A stretch of DNA of 56,335 nucleotides, taken from Bacteroidetes bacterium UBA7662 (GTDB lineage Bacteria; Bacteroidota; Bacteroidia; UBA7662). The DNA lies in assembly GCA_002483345.1 (NCBI GenBank), contig DLHS01000001.1, forward strand, positions 1-56,335. The letters run 5' to 3'. The first letter of the stretch is position 1; every line of letters starts with the position of its first letter. The notes under the pieces are model-generated. The model was given only the letters and a program-made list of their open reading frames with translations, was not told the DNA's origin and did no database searches. Positions 25,853 through 34,409 of the stretch are shown here, one piece after another. Made by a program: the position numbers and the translations under genes.

Positions 25853-26493
25853 GTGTATTGTGCTTACTGCTGCTGTTGAGTGGTTGTTATCGTAGTTATG
25901 ACGATGATTACCCGTGCAGGCGGGACCTCGCAGATTCGGATACTTATATTTTTCGTTCCACGCAGGATACGTTAAGGGTAGGAGAAAGCGCCCGCTTTCA
26001 GGTAACCCGCCTGAATCCGAAAATCGAAAAACTAACTACAAGCGAACGATTACCCTATCCGCCCATGACGGAGTTGCTGATTTATGCAATCAGCGATACC
26101 ACCCCTCCCTGGGCCGATTATACCAGCAATAATTACACTTATGGTGCAAGCAGACCCTTCAGGGTAGTGACAGAGCCCGGATTATCCAGTTACAAAACAG
26201 ACTCTGTTGTGCTTATTACGGGCCAGTTTGCAGGGGACAGTGTTAGATTTGATTTTTTGCTGAAAGCACTGCTACCAGGGCTGTACAAAATCAGCTGGAA
26301 ATACATTGACCCTGATTGGTTTGTTGGTCCCGGCATCGTCTATCTGGATTCAAAAAAGCATAAATGCGGTTATTATTGGCAGATGATTCCTGAATTTGAA
26401 ACAAATCAGCCGTTCGAACCCTATGAGCTTGCTTTTCCCGGTATTTTGATCGGTGAAAAAAGATTAAACAGGTTCATCCATGTTTTGCCATAG
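25840..26493 (+). CDS. lipoprotein, third of the trio
   Basis: A 217-aa predicted lipoprotein with a very short signal (MGKIGVLCLLLLLSGC, Cys16). The mature beta-rich protein has SARFQVTRLNPKIEKL early and DFLLKALLPGLYKISWKYI late, followed by KHKCGYYW, matching the PGxYxI plus late-Cys pattern of the two upstream proteins. Start ATG 25840 overlaps the preceding stop by 13 bp. Function unknown. The trio probably acts as a unit at the cell surface or periplasm. Confidence 0.7.
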   Translation: MGKIGVLCLLLLLSGCYRSYDDDYPCRRDLADSDTYIFRSTQDTLRVGESARFQVTRLNPKIEKLTTSERLPYPPMTELLIYAISDTTPPWADYTSNNYTYGASRPFRVVTEPGLSSYKTDSVVLITGQFAGDSVRFDFLLKALLPGLYKISWKYIDPDWFVGPGIVYLDSKKHKCGYYWQMIPEFETNQPFEPYELAFPGILIGEKRLNRFIHVLP

Positions 26494-26574
26494 GTTTTCC
26501 TGTCGGGGGCCGGTTCAGGGAAGCACCTCTACCCTAAATTGTCTTTAACACATTACAATTTAAATGTTTCCGGC

Positions 26575-26608
26575 AAAAAAAAAAGCTGCCCGCAGGGACA
26601 ACTTTTTC
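26575..26608 (-). terminator. terminator of the ftsK-lolA operon
   Basis: On the minus strand, AAGTTGTCC (26604-26596) pairs with GGGCAGCTT (26591-26583), including two G-U pairs, around a 4-nt loop, then a run of at least nine T's. The plus-strand reading has only five T's, so it is mainly directed at the minus strand. Confidence 0.85.
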
Positions 26609-26630
26609 TGAAGCATGCGGGCGTTTAGTA

Positions 26631-27272
26631 CTACCGCAGATCCACTACCTCAACCCCTGGATATTTAGTCTTGTCAAAACCAAACTGAGTATCGGCTATG
26701 GCGGTATTGGTGACGAAATTCTGGATGTCGTAGGTATACAGGGTGCCGTTTTTGTCGAACACAACGGCTTGTACAATCTGTTCTTTCTGACGGTCGATTA
26801 CCAGGCGGATTTTGAAGAATGACTTCTTTTTGTCGGTTGGTACTATGTCGATATTGTGCACCTTGTTTTTGCCGCGGTTGGCTTCGCCTACATAGTACGA
26901 TTCAAAGCCTTTTTCATAAATGGTGAACAGATTGGTTGGGCTCAGCTCGCCTTCCACGGGTTCGAACGGACTAACGGTTACTTCATTCACATCTTTCAGG
27001 TAGGTCCACAAGGTTTTACCGTCGCTGATAAGGGTTTGTTCACCCAGTTCCAGCCGGAATTTACCACCCTTCATGAACACCTTGCCTTTTTGATTTTCCT
27101 TGATGTTCTCTTTCTTATTGTCGATGGTGAAAGCCACATCGGCTTTGATGGTTTTATAAGAGCGGTAGTTTTTGCTCAGTTTACCCAGGATATTACGCGA
27201 TTTCGCATCATTCTGACCCCATGCGAGCGAAGTCGTGAGCGTCAGTAAGAGGATTATTTTGAGGTATTTCAT
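26631..27272 (-). CDS. lolA: outer membrane lipoprotein carrier protein LolA
   Basis: A periplasmic chaperone that takes lipoproteins from LolCDE and carries them to the outer membrane. ATG 27272 is chosen because it starts directly with a signal peptide (MKYLKIILLLTLTTSLAWGQ); the alternative ATG 27290 overlaps ftsK by 14 bp and adds six polar residues. The mature part has the LolA unclosed barrel pattern: ADVAFTIDNKKENIKENQKG, GKFRLELGEQTLISDGKTLW (about 80-100) and VTVSPFEP. Total 213 aa is normal. It is placed directly after ftsK, a common Bacteroidota order, and shares its terminator. Confidence 0.85.
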   Translation of the reverse strand: MKYLKIILLLTLTTSLAWGQNDAKSRNILGKLSKNYRSYKTIKADVAFTIDNKKENIKENQKGKVFMKGGKFRLELGEQTLISDGKTLWTYLKDVNEVTVSPFEPVEGELSPTNLFTIYEKGFESYYVGEANRGKNKVHNIDIVPTDKKKSFFKIRLVIDRQKEQIVQAVVFDKNGTLYTYDIQNFVTNTAIADTQFGFDKTKYPGVEVVDLR

Positions 27273-27276
27273 GATT

Positions 27277-29745
27277 TCACTTCTTTTCATTCAAACGAGT
27301 CAATAACTGTTCCAGAGAATACTCGTCCGGTAATAAAACTTCCCGGGCCTTGCTGCCTTCGAACGGACCCACGACACCTGCGGCCTCCAGTTGGTCGATC
27401 AAACGGCCTGCCCTGTTGTAACCCAGCTTCAGGCGGCGCTGCAACAGCGAGGTGGAGCCCTGCTGGTGTTGTACAATCACCCGTGCCGCGTCATCGAAGA
27501 GCGGATCACGGTCGTCGGGGTTAAAATCGGTGTTTCCGCCGCCTTCTTCGCCATCGGAGTATTCGGGCAGCATCCAGGCGTCGGGATAACCACGCTGGCT
27601 GCCGATGAATTCACAAACGGCTTCCACTTCCGGGGTATCTACAAACGCGCATTGCAGGCGGATAAGTGTGGAGCCCAGCGATAAAAGCATATCTCCCCGG
27701 CCTATCAGCTGCTCAGCACCCCCGGCATCGAGTATGGTACGGCTGTCGATCTTCGAACTCACCTTAAAACCAATCCGTGCCGGGAAGTTGGCTTTGATGG
27801 TGCCGGTGATGATGTTTACCGAAGGCCGTTGCGTGGCGATGATGAGGTGGATGCCCACCGCACGGGCCAGTTGCGCCAGCCGGGCAATGGGGGTTTCCAC
27901 TTCTTTGCCGGCGGTCATGATGAGATCCGCAAATTCGTCCACGACCAGCACGATATAGGGTAGGAAACGGTGCCCCTCATTCGGATTGAGCTTGCGTTTG
28001 GTGAATTTGGCGTTGTATTCGATGAGGTTGCGGACCTGCGCGTCTTTCAGCAGATCGTAACGCCGGTCCATCTCAATACACAACGAATTGAGGGTGTTCA
28101 CCACCTTTTTGGTATCGGTGATGATGGCATCGTCGGTATCGGGCAGTTTGGCGAGGAAGTGGCGTTCGATGTGTTTGAACAGCGACAATTCCACCTTTTT
28201 CGGGTCTACCAGCACAAACTTCAGTTCACTCGGGTGGCGTTTGTACAAAAGGCTCACCAGGATGGCGTTTAACCCGACCGATTTACCCTGACCGGTGGCA
28301 CCCGCCATGAGCAGGTGGGGCATTTTGGCCAGATCGGTCACATATATTTCGTTGGAGATGGTTTTGCCCAGCGCAACGGGGAGTTCCATCTCTGCATTCA
28401 CAAACTTCTCGGAAGCCAGCAGGGTACGCATGCTTACCACTTCCTTGTGCTGGTTAGGTACTTCTATACCAATGGTTCCCTTGCCCGGCATGGGCGCTAT
28501 GATGCGGATGCCCAGGGCAGCCAGACTCAGCGCGATGTCATCTTCCAGGTTTTTGATTTTGGAGATACGCACACCGGCAGCCGGTACGATTTCATACAGG
28601 GTAACGGTCGGGCCTACCGTCGCCCGGATTTTATCAATCTCGATGTTGTAATGCCCGAGCGTTTCGATGATCTGGTTTTTGTTCTTCTCCAGTTCTTCGG
28701 GATTGATCTGCACCTTGTTGGTGCCATGCTCCACGAGCAGGTCGATGGGCGGGTATTTGTAGCCCGATAAATCGAGCTTGGGGTCGTACAGCTCAGAAGC
28801 GCTTACCGCTACCTGCGCACCTTCCACCATCTCTTCTTCCTCAATTTCTTCTATTTCCAGGGGATGTAAGCCGTTGTCGGCCGGGGCAGCTGCCACGGGA
28901 GCAACCACGCTTTCCTGCAGGTCGAGGGCCTGCTCCAGCTCTTCATCGCTCATGTCATCGTCCAGCCAGGGAGCTTCGTCCGTTTCCTGTTCGGTCAGAT
29001 CGAGGGGCTCGCTGATTTCATCCTGTATCGGACGCACCACCGAGCGCTGTATGTTGATGCTGGCTTCCGCATCCTCCTCGTTAAACGCAGCTTCATCCCG
29101 CTTGAAGCGGTCGGTGATGGCGGCGGCAGAAAAGGACAGGTTATAACGAACAGCTACATACACCACCCAATAAACCAGCACCAGCAGCCCGGTGCCAATC
29201 ATGCCCATAAAGCCAATCAGCCAGCGGCTGGTATACAAACCAAACTCACCTCCCCAGGGGAAGGGCAGACTGGCCACTTCGTTGAAGATATAGCCAAACG
29301 ACCACGACAGCGTAATCATCAGCAAAAGGCTGTGGTAGATGGGAGCGGCCAGCTTGTATTTCAGATCGGCGAAAACGAGGCGAAGACCAATCAGCAGAAA
29401 AATAAAAACCAGGAAAAAAGTAGGGATGCCAAAACCCCGGAATACAAATACATGGGCGAGTAAGGCACCTAAACGGCCCAGCCAGTTGTCTACCTCAATG
29501 TCGCTGGTGAAAAGGAAACTGAAAGTACTTCCGGTAATCTGGCTCTGGTCGTTTTTCCAGGTGAACAGATACGAGATCATGGCGATGGCCAGTATGCCGG
29601 TAAACAACAATAGCGTGAAGCCAAAGATGTTGCGCGCACCATTGCCCGACAACATGCCGGTGAAGTTCGAAAAGTCGATCCGTGTTCTGGATTTGGCCGG
29701 TTTTTCCGGGCTGTTGGTTTTTTTCTTGAACTCGTTGCGCATCAA
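27277..29745 (-). CDS. ftsK: FtsK/SpoIIIE DNA translocase
   Basis: An 822-aa septum-located motor that pumps chromosome ends to daughter cells and activates XerCD at dif. Four N-terminal TM helices (about 35-200). An acidic linker of only ~120 residues (about 220-345) follows, much shorter than in E. coli. FtsK alpha/beta motor: Walker A GATGQGKSVGLNAIL (about 478-492), Walker B IVLVVDEFADLIM (about 593-605), ATQRPSVNIITGTIKANFPA. C-terminal winged-helix gamma domain RRLKLGYNRAGRLIDQLEAA (about 768-787) binds KOPS-like sequences. Complete. Confidence 0.95.
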   Translation of the reverse strand: MMRNEFKKKTNSPEKPAKSRTRIDFSNFTGMLSGNGARNIFGFTLLLFTGILAIAMISYLFTWKNDQSQITGSTFSFLFTSDIEVDNWLGRLGALLAHVFVFRGFGIPTFFLVFIFLLIGLRLVFADLKYKLAAPIYHSLLLMITLSWSFGYIFNEVASLPFPWGGEFGLYTSRWLIGFMGMIGTGLLVLVYWVVYVAVRYNLSFSAAAITDRFKRDEAAFNEEDAEASINIQRSVVRPIQDEISEPLDLTEQETDEAPWLDDDMSDEELEQALDLQESVVAPVAAAPADNGLHPLEIEEIEEEEMVEGAQVAVSASELYDPKLDLSGYKYPPIDLLVEHGTNKVQINPEELEKNKNQIIETLGHYNIEIDKIRATVGPTVTLYEIVPAAGVRISKIKNLEDDIALSLAALGIRIIAPMPGKGTIGIEVPNQHKEVVSMRTLLASEKFVNAEMELPVALGKTISNEIYVTDLAKMPHLLMAGATGQGKSVGLNAILVSLLYKRHPSELKFVLVDPKKVELSLFKHIERHFLAKLPDTDDAIITDTKKVVNTLNSLCIEMDRRYDLLKDAQVRNLIEYNAKFTKRKLNPNEGHRFLPYIVLVVDEFADLIMTAGKEVETPIARLAQLARAVGIHLIIATQRPSVNIITGTIKANFPARIGFKVSSKIDSRTILDAGGAEQLIGRGDMLLSLGSTLIRLQCAFVDTPEVEAVCEFIGSQRGYPDAWMLPEYSDGEEGGGNTDFNPDDRDPLFDDAARVIVQHQQGSTSLLQRRLKLGYNRAGRLIDQLEAAGVVGPFEGSKAREVLLPDEYSLEQLLTRLNEKK

Positions 29746-29770
29746 TGAATAACTAGCGTACAGTTGGCGC

Positions 29771-29778
29771 CAAAAATA
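29771..29778 (-). promoter_or_regulatory. putative -7 element upstream of ftsK
   Basis: The minus-strand reading is TATTTTTG (TAnnTTTG), 25 bp upstream of the ftsK ATG. No good -33 TTTG is seen at the proper distance. Confidence 0.35.
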
Positions 29779-29795
29779 CGCAATTTTTGGTCGCC

Positions 29796-30761
29796 TTATT
29801 CGTGATAAAGAACATGCAGCAAGGTTTGACCCACTGCCTTCAAAGTGGCAGGGTCAATCACCGCCATGTCGTCCTGGTGGGTATGCCAGTAAGCACCGAA
29901 ACCGGAAGGGGTTTGCGGGTCGTGCTGGATGATGTCGATCATCGGTAGGTTGGCGATTTTGTTCACATAATAGTGGTCGTCGGTGATGGGCGCCGAACTC
30001 TGAAAGGCGAAATGATGGCCGTAACCCAGGTCGTAGGCAGCATTCCATACCTTGCGGACCACCTGAGGGGCGTAATAGGTCGAAAAACCCTCCTGAAAAA
30101 ACCGGGCATCGCGGGCACCCACCATATCGAGCAATATGCCGTAGTTGGCTTTGTAGCCGGCCTTATGCGGGTTTTTAGCCCAGTATTGTGAGCCGAGGCA
30201 GTAGCTGTCGGCTTCTTCTCCTATGCCGTAATCCTCCAGGTCAAAAAGCACAATATCTATCCCGATGGCCACCGGTTGCGCGGCCAGCTGACGGGCTATC
30301 TCCAGCAAGACACCCACGCCCGAAGCTCCGTCGTTGGCACCGTCGATGGGTTGTTGCTGCCGCTGACTGTCCTGATCGGCACGGGGACGGGTATCCCAGT
30401 GGGCCGCCAGCAGGATGCGCTTCTGCGCGCCGGGGTTAAAACTGGCGATGATGTTTTTGAGCGGAAATGTTTTGCCATCGTGGGTTTTAACGGGGGCGGT
30501 CTGCACCACAACCTCGGGTGCAAAACGTCTGAGTTCAGCCACCAGATAATCTGCCGTGCGGGCATGTCCCTTACTGCCCGGATTCCGCGGCCCGAAACCG
30601 ACCTGCGTCTTCACCCAGGCATAAGCCGAATCTCCCGAAAATACAGGCACAGCCACCCTAACCACCGGTTCAGCAGCCGGTTCAGCGGCAGCTTCTTCTT
30701 TTGGCCGGTTCTCGCAGCCAACCAGGGAAAGTACGAGCAACGCAATCAGATATTTTTTCAT
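29796..30761 (-). CDS. M28 family zinc peptidase / glutaminyl cyclase-like lipoprotein
   Basis: The open frame continues to 30797, but ATG 30761 begins a lipoprotein signal (MKKYLIALLVLSLVGC, Cys16). The mature enzyme has the M28 metal-binding sequence of the glutaminyl-peptide cyclotransferase-like branch: LLAAHWDTRPRADQD (about 119-133), DGANDGASGVGVLLEIA (about 142-158), FDLEDYGIG (about 175-183), and a late His in DIIQHDPQTPSG. Predicted envelope-anchored aminopeptidase or cyclase; motifs cannot separate the two activities. Total 321 aa is normal. It is transcribed toward ftsK and separated from cysS by a long inverted repeat. Confidence 0.85.
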   Translation of the reverse strand: MKKYLIALLVLSLVGCENRPKEEAAAEPAAEPVVRVAVPVFSGDSAYAWVKTQVGFGPRNPGSKGHARTADYLVAELRRFAPEVVVQTAPVKTHDGKTFPLKNIIASFNPGAQKRILLAAHWDTRPRADQDSQRQQQPIDGANDGASGVGVLLEIARQLAAQPVAIGIDIVLFDLEDYGIGEEADSYCLGSQYWAKNPHKAGYKANYGILLDMVGARDARFFQEGFSTYYAPQVVRKVWNAAYDLGYGHHFAFQSSAPITDDHYYVNKIANLPMIDIIQHDPQTPSGFGAYWHTHQDDMAVIDPATLKAVGQTLLHVLYHE

Positions 30762-30789
30762 AACAATTATGTTATTGCTTCGTGGGAGG

Positions 30790-30887
30790 GAATTCAAAAT
30801 TTAAGATTCAAAATTCAAAATTGTTGGCGCTGTGGCAAATCGACGAAGTCGATTTGAAATCAATTTTGAATCTTAAATTTTGAATTC
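30790..30887. repeat. perfect 26-bp inverted repeat (MITE/REP-like)
   Basis: Arms at 30790-30815 and 30862-30887 are perfectly complementary (outer sequence GAATTCAAAATTTAAGATTC). The internal spacer contains a second hairpin, AAATCGAC-GAA-GTCGATTT (30837-30855). The right arm overlaps the cysS stop codon. Part of the arm sequence (AATCTTAAATTTTGAA) recurs at 39917-39932, immediately before the methyltransferase gene, so it is a dispersed element. Confidence 0.85.
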
Positions 30888-32364
30888 ACAAAACAGTCCA
30901 ACTCGCTCCTTCCTTGCCGTCTTTTACCTGGATGCCCAGGGCCGTTAACTGGTCGCGGATCAGGTCGGAAGTCGCGAAATCTTTGTTTGTTTTGGCTTTC
31001 TGCCGGAGTTCCAGCAACAGCGCCATCACCCCGTCCAGTTGGTTGCCACCCGCCGCTTGTTCGTCACGGAGACCGAGGATGTCGTAGACCATCAGCGAGG
31101 CTGCTTTTTGCAGTTTTTCGAGCGATGCGGCATCGATATCTGCCTGCCCGGCAGCAATCAGATTGGCCAGGCGTACGGTTTCATACAGCTGGGCGATCAG
31201 GATAGGGGTATTCAGGTCGTCGTTCAGGGCTTCGTAGTAGCTGGCAATGAGACCATCCACCTCAAAACTGCTGCTGTCGGCATTGGCTTTGAGCTTTTCG
31301 AGGGTTTTGATGCCTTCGAGGAAACGTTTCAGGCCTTTTTCAACGCCTTGCAGGGCTTCGTTGCCGAAATCGAGGGTACTGCGGTACTGGGCCTGGAGGA
31401 TGAAAAAACGAACGGTCATCGGACTGAAAGCCTGCGTCAGCTTGGGGTGGTTGCCGCTGAACATCTCACTCAGCGTGATAAAGTTGCCGAGCGACTTGCC
31501 CATCTTCTGGCCGTTGATGGTGATCATATTGTTGTGCACCCAGTAGTTCACCGGATGATGCCCGCAACTGCCCTGCGACTGCGCGATTTCACTTTCGTGG
31601 TGCGGAAAAAGCAAATCCATGCCGCCACCGTGTATGTCGAAGGTCTCGCCGAGGTATTTTTTGCTCATGGCCGAACATTCGATGTGCCAGCCAGGGAAAC
31701 CATCTCCCCAGGGCGACGGCCAGCGCATGATGTGCTCGGGCTGCGCGTTTTTCCAGAGGGCGAAGTCGGCAGGATTGCGTTTTTCGTCCTGACCTTCCAG
31801 CGAACGGCGTTCGTTGCCGGCCCCGGCGATGAGATCTTCCACCACCCGGCCGCTGAGTTTGCCGTAATCGTGGTCTTTGGCGTAGGCCGTGACATCAAAA
31901 TATACGGAGCCGTTTACCGCATAGGCAAAGCCGTTGGCGATAAGCTGCTCAATCATGGCAAGCTGCTCTATGATATGACCCGAAGCCCGCGGCTCGATGG
32001 AAGGCGGCCGGTTGTTCAGCAGCTCCATGGCTTCGTGGAAACTGACGGTATACCGCTGCACCACTTCCATGGGTTCTATCTGCTCCAGACGGGCTTTTTT
32101 AGCAATTTTATCGTCGCCGGCATCGGCATCGTTTTCGAGATGGCCCACATCGGTGATATTGCGGACATAACGGACCTTATACCCCAGATGCTCCAGATAG
32201 CGCACCAGCACATCAAAGGTGATGTACGGCCGGGCATGCCCCAGATGCGGATCGCCGTAAACGGTTGGTCCGCACACATACAAACCCACATGCGGGGCGG
32301 CTATGGGGACAAACGTTTCTTTTTTACGGCTGAGCGTATTGTAGAGATGCAAAGGGTGGTCCAT
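30886..32364 (-). CDS. cysS: cysteinyl-tRNA synthetase
   Basis: A 492-aa class I aminoacyl-tRNA synthetase that charges tRNA-Cys in the cytoplasm. Zinc/substrate motif YVCGPTVYGDPHLGHARPY (about 29-47) contains the HIGH equivalent HLGH. WHIECSAMS (about 228-236) and GGGMDLLFPHHESEIAQS (about 246-263) bind Zn and cysteine. The KMSKS equivalent is KMGKSLGN (about 289-296). A DALR/anticodon domain follows. Length is slightly longer than the E. coli enzyme (461 aa), as usual for the phylum. The stop lies inside the inverted repeat at 30790-30887. Confidence 0.96.
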   Translation of the reverse strand: MDHPLHLYNTLSRKKETFVPIAAPHVGLYVCGPTVYGDPHLGHARPYITFDVLVRYLEHLGYKVRYVRNITDVGHLENDADAGDDKIAKKARLEQIEPMEVVQRYTVSFHEAMELLNNRPPSIEPRASGHIIEQLAMIEQLIANGFAYAVNGSVYFDVTAYAKDHDYGKLSGRVVEDLIAGAGNERRSLEGQDEKRNPADFALWKNAQPEHIMRWPSPWGDGFPGWHIECSAMSKKYLGETFDIHGGGMDLLFPHHESEIAQSQGSCGHHPVNYWVHNNMITINGQKMGKSLGNFITLSEMFSGNHPKLTQAFSPMTVRFFILQAQYRSTLDFGNEALQGVEKGLKRFLEGIKTLEKLKANADSSSFEVDGLIASYYEALNDDLNTPILIAQLYETVRLANLIAAGQADIDAASLEKLQKAASLMVYDILGLRDEQAAGGNQLDGVMALLLELRQKAKTNKDFATSDLIRDQLTALGIQVKDGKEGASWTVL

Positions 32365-32368
32365 GCGG

Positions 32369-32376
32369 CAAATATA
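32369..32376 (-). promoter_or_regulatory. putative -7 element of cysS
   Basis: The minus strand reads TATATTTG, an exact TAnnTTTG, ending 5 nt before the ATG. The transcript would be nearly leaderless. No clear -33 box. Confidence 0.4.
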
Positions 32377-32391
32377 AGGGGTGCGGCGGGC

Positions 32392-33501
32392 TTATTCCGC
32401 GGGCTGATTGAAGCGAAGGGTGCTGATGACCGGGTAATGGTCGGAAAACTTCTCCCGCCTTACCTTATGACTCAAAAACTCAAATTCTCCGGTTGCAAAA
32501 ACATGATCGATGCGGAAGGAGGGAAAGATGCCCGCATAAGTATTCCCGATGCCATTGCCTTTTTCAATAAAGCTGTCCTGTAAATCGCCCCGCACCTTCT
32601 GGTAGGCGTAGGAAGACGGCAAATCGTTGAAATCTCCGCATAAAATAACCGGATAGGGCGAACGGTCAATCTGTTCCTCCACCAGCAACGTCTGAACGGT
32701 ACGCTCTTTGGCTGCATCGCGCAGTTTGGCCATCACCTTGAGCAGACCCCGACGTTTTTCTTCGGTGTTTTCAGTGATACCGGTCACATATTCGTATTCC
32801 TCATGCCCCAGCCGGTTGCTTTGCAGGTGGATGTTGATGACCCGCACGGTATCAACCCCTATCAGCAGGTCAGCATAAATGAGGGCATTGGTGGTTTTGG
32901 AGCTTTTAAAGGGTACAAAACGCTTTTGAATCATCGGATAACGACTGAAAATGGCCATCCCTGCAAAACCTTCGTGCCGCAAATCCCTTATTTTTTCGAA
33001 ATAACCTGCTTTGTAACCCAGGGTGTCGAGTAAAAAATCGGTAAAATCATGCCTGCCTCTTGCCTTGCTGCTGTATTCCTGAAAACACAGGATGTCGGGC
33101 CGCATCTCCCCGATGAGTTTGCCGATCTCCTTTTTGGTATGCCTGACATCGGCTGTAGTACGGCCGTTTTCGATGAAATTCCCGGTGTTGTAACTGACCA
33201 CGGTGAGCTGGTCAGGCGTGCTTTCGGCACGGCTGAACTGCAACAGCCGGTTGTTGAGCGAATAACTGCCCACCAGCACCAGTACCGACAGCCAGACAAA
33301 CTTATCCCGCCGCAAAGTCCACCAGGCTACAAAAGCCAGGTGTACAAAAATCAACGGCAAAGCCGCGTAGGTCAGAAAAAACAAGTACCAGAACTCTTCC
33401 GGGCTTACATAAGCTGCCGCAAAGGTCAGCACCGACGCAAAAGCCGCGGCAATGTTGCCAAGCTGCATCAGGCGGTGAAATCCTTGGGCGAGTAAACGCA
33501 T
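32392..33501 (-). CDS. endonuclease/exonuclease/phosphatase (EEP) family membrane protein
   Basis: A 369-aa protein. Two or three TM helices in the first ~95 residues (GNIAAAFASVLTFAAAY, FLTYAALPLIFVHLAFVAWW, FVWLSVLVLVGSYSL), then an EEP fold with Mg2+/catalytic residues in VVSYNTGNF (about 100-108), CFQEYSS (about 138), NIHLQSN (about 223), ILCGDFND (about 287) and SDHYPVIS near the C-terminus. Members include DNases, sphingomyelinase-like and inositol phosphatase-like enzymes; the active site here probably faces the periplasm. The substrate is unknown. The gene follows two rhomboid genes by 3 bp in an operon. Confidence 0.82.
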   Translation of the reverse strand: MRLLAQGFHRLMQLGNIAAAFASVLTFAAAYVSPEEFWYLFFLTYAALPLIFVHLAFVAWWTLRRDKFVWLSVLVLVGSYSLNNRLLQFSRAESTPDQLTVVSYNTGNFIENGRTTADVRHTKKEIGKLIGEMRPDILCFQEYSSKARGRHDFTDFLLDTLGYKAGYFEKIRDLRHEGFAGMAIFSRYPMIQKRFVPFKSSKTTNALIYADLLIGVDTVRVINIHLQSNRLGHEEYEYVTGITENTEEKRRGLLKVMAKLRDAAKERTVQTLLVEEQIDRSPYPVILCGDFNDLPSSYAYQKVRGDLQDSFIEKGNGIGNTYAGIFPSFRIDHVFATGEFEFLSHKVRREKFSDHYPVISTLRFNQPAE

Positions 33502-33504
33502 GGT

Positions 33505-34404
33505 TTATTGTTTACTGGCTTTGAGTAAGATTTCTTTCTCTTCCTGGCTCAGACTGTCGTAGCCCTGGGTGGCGATTTTGTCGAGCAAAGCATCAACTAC
33601 GGCCTGTGGCACACGGTCGACCAGCGGCCGGGGGCCTGGTTTGGGGACGCTGCGGTGGCTGACCTTCAGCTTGCCTTTCCGGGGACGGCGGAATAATGTT
33701 ACCAGCCAGTCGGCAATCCGGTTAAAACTACCGGCCAGGTCGCGGCCTGCCTGCAGTTGTTTGATGTAGATAAAACCAAAGGCTGCCCCGCCCAGGTGGG
33801 CGAAGTGACCGCCGGCATTGGTGCCACTTACCTGTAGCAGGTCGAGGACCACCATCACCAGGGCGAGGTATTTCAGGGCCACATCGCCGAATAAAAACAG
33901 ACGGATGGTGTAGTTGGGCAGCAGGGTTGCGGTGCCTACCACCACTGCCAGTACGCTGGCCGAAGCGCCCAGCGCATAAGACAGGTGCAGCGAACTCCTG
34001 AAAAGCGGGAAAATATTGAACGCCGCGATATACACCACCGCGCCCGCCAGTCCGCCCAGTATGTAGGTGCTGACCAGTTTTTTGTTACCCAGATACTCTT
34101 GAAAAATGCGCCCTATCCAGTACAACCACAACATATTGAAGAGGATGTGGAAGAAGGTGGTGTGCAAAAACATATAGGTGAACAGGGTCCAGGGCCTGGT
34201 GAGCAGGTTGCCCAGCGAAGCCGGCACCATCAGCCAGCGGGAAATATCGGTATACCAGCCCGAATGCAGCTCAAAAAGCCTTAGCAGAGCCGAAAACAGG
34301 CCAATCACCACAAATACCAGCGCGTTGATGCCGATGAGGCGGTTCAGGCTGTTGCCGGTTCTCAGCATTTGATCTTTCAGATCCTGAAAAATCGAATTGG
34401 CCAT
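33505..34404 (-). CDS. rhomboid intramembrane serine protease (longer paralogue)
   Basis: A 299-aa membrane protease with six TM helices. Catalytic Ser in the GxS motif of YALGASASVLAV (about 143-154), catalytic His in GGHFAHLGGAAFGF (about 198-211), and HTTFFHILFNMLWLYWIG loop-1/TM2 motif (about 81-98). The C-terminal ~75 residues form a cytoplasmic basic tail. It cleaves helical TM segments of unknown substrates. It is 5 bp downstream of a second rhomboid gene. The tandem pair is a known Bacteroidota arrangement near mutL. Confidence 0.9.
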   Translation of the reverse strand: MANSIFQDLKDQMLRTGNSLNRLIGINALVFVVIGLFSALLRLFELHSGWYTDISRWLMVPASLGNLLTRPWTLFTYMFLHTTFFHILFNMLWLYWIGRIFQEYLGNKKLVSTYILGGLAGAVVYIAAFNIFPLFRSSLHLSYALGASASVLAVVVGTATLLPNYTIRLFLFGDVALKYLALVMVVLDLLQVSGTNAGGHFAHLGGAAFGFIYIKQLQAGRDLAGSFNRIADWLVTLFRRPRKGKLKVSHRSVPKPGPRPLVDRVPQAVVDALLDKIATQGYDSLSQEEKEILLKASKQ

Positions 34405-34409
34405 ACGAT

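Noticed and set aside
31039..32583. 514-aa open frame on the plus strand
   Set aside because: Antisense shadow of cysS, which has all synthetase motifs; the plus-strand product has no recognisable domain and arises from codon bias.
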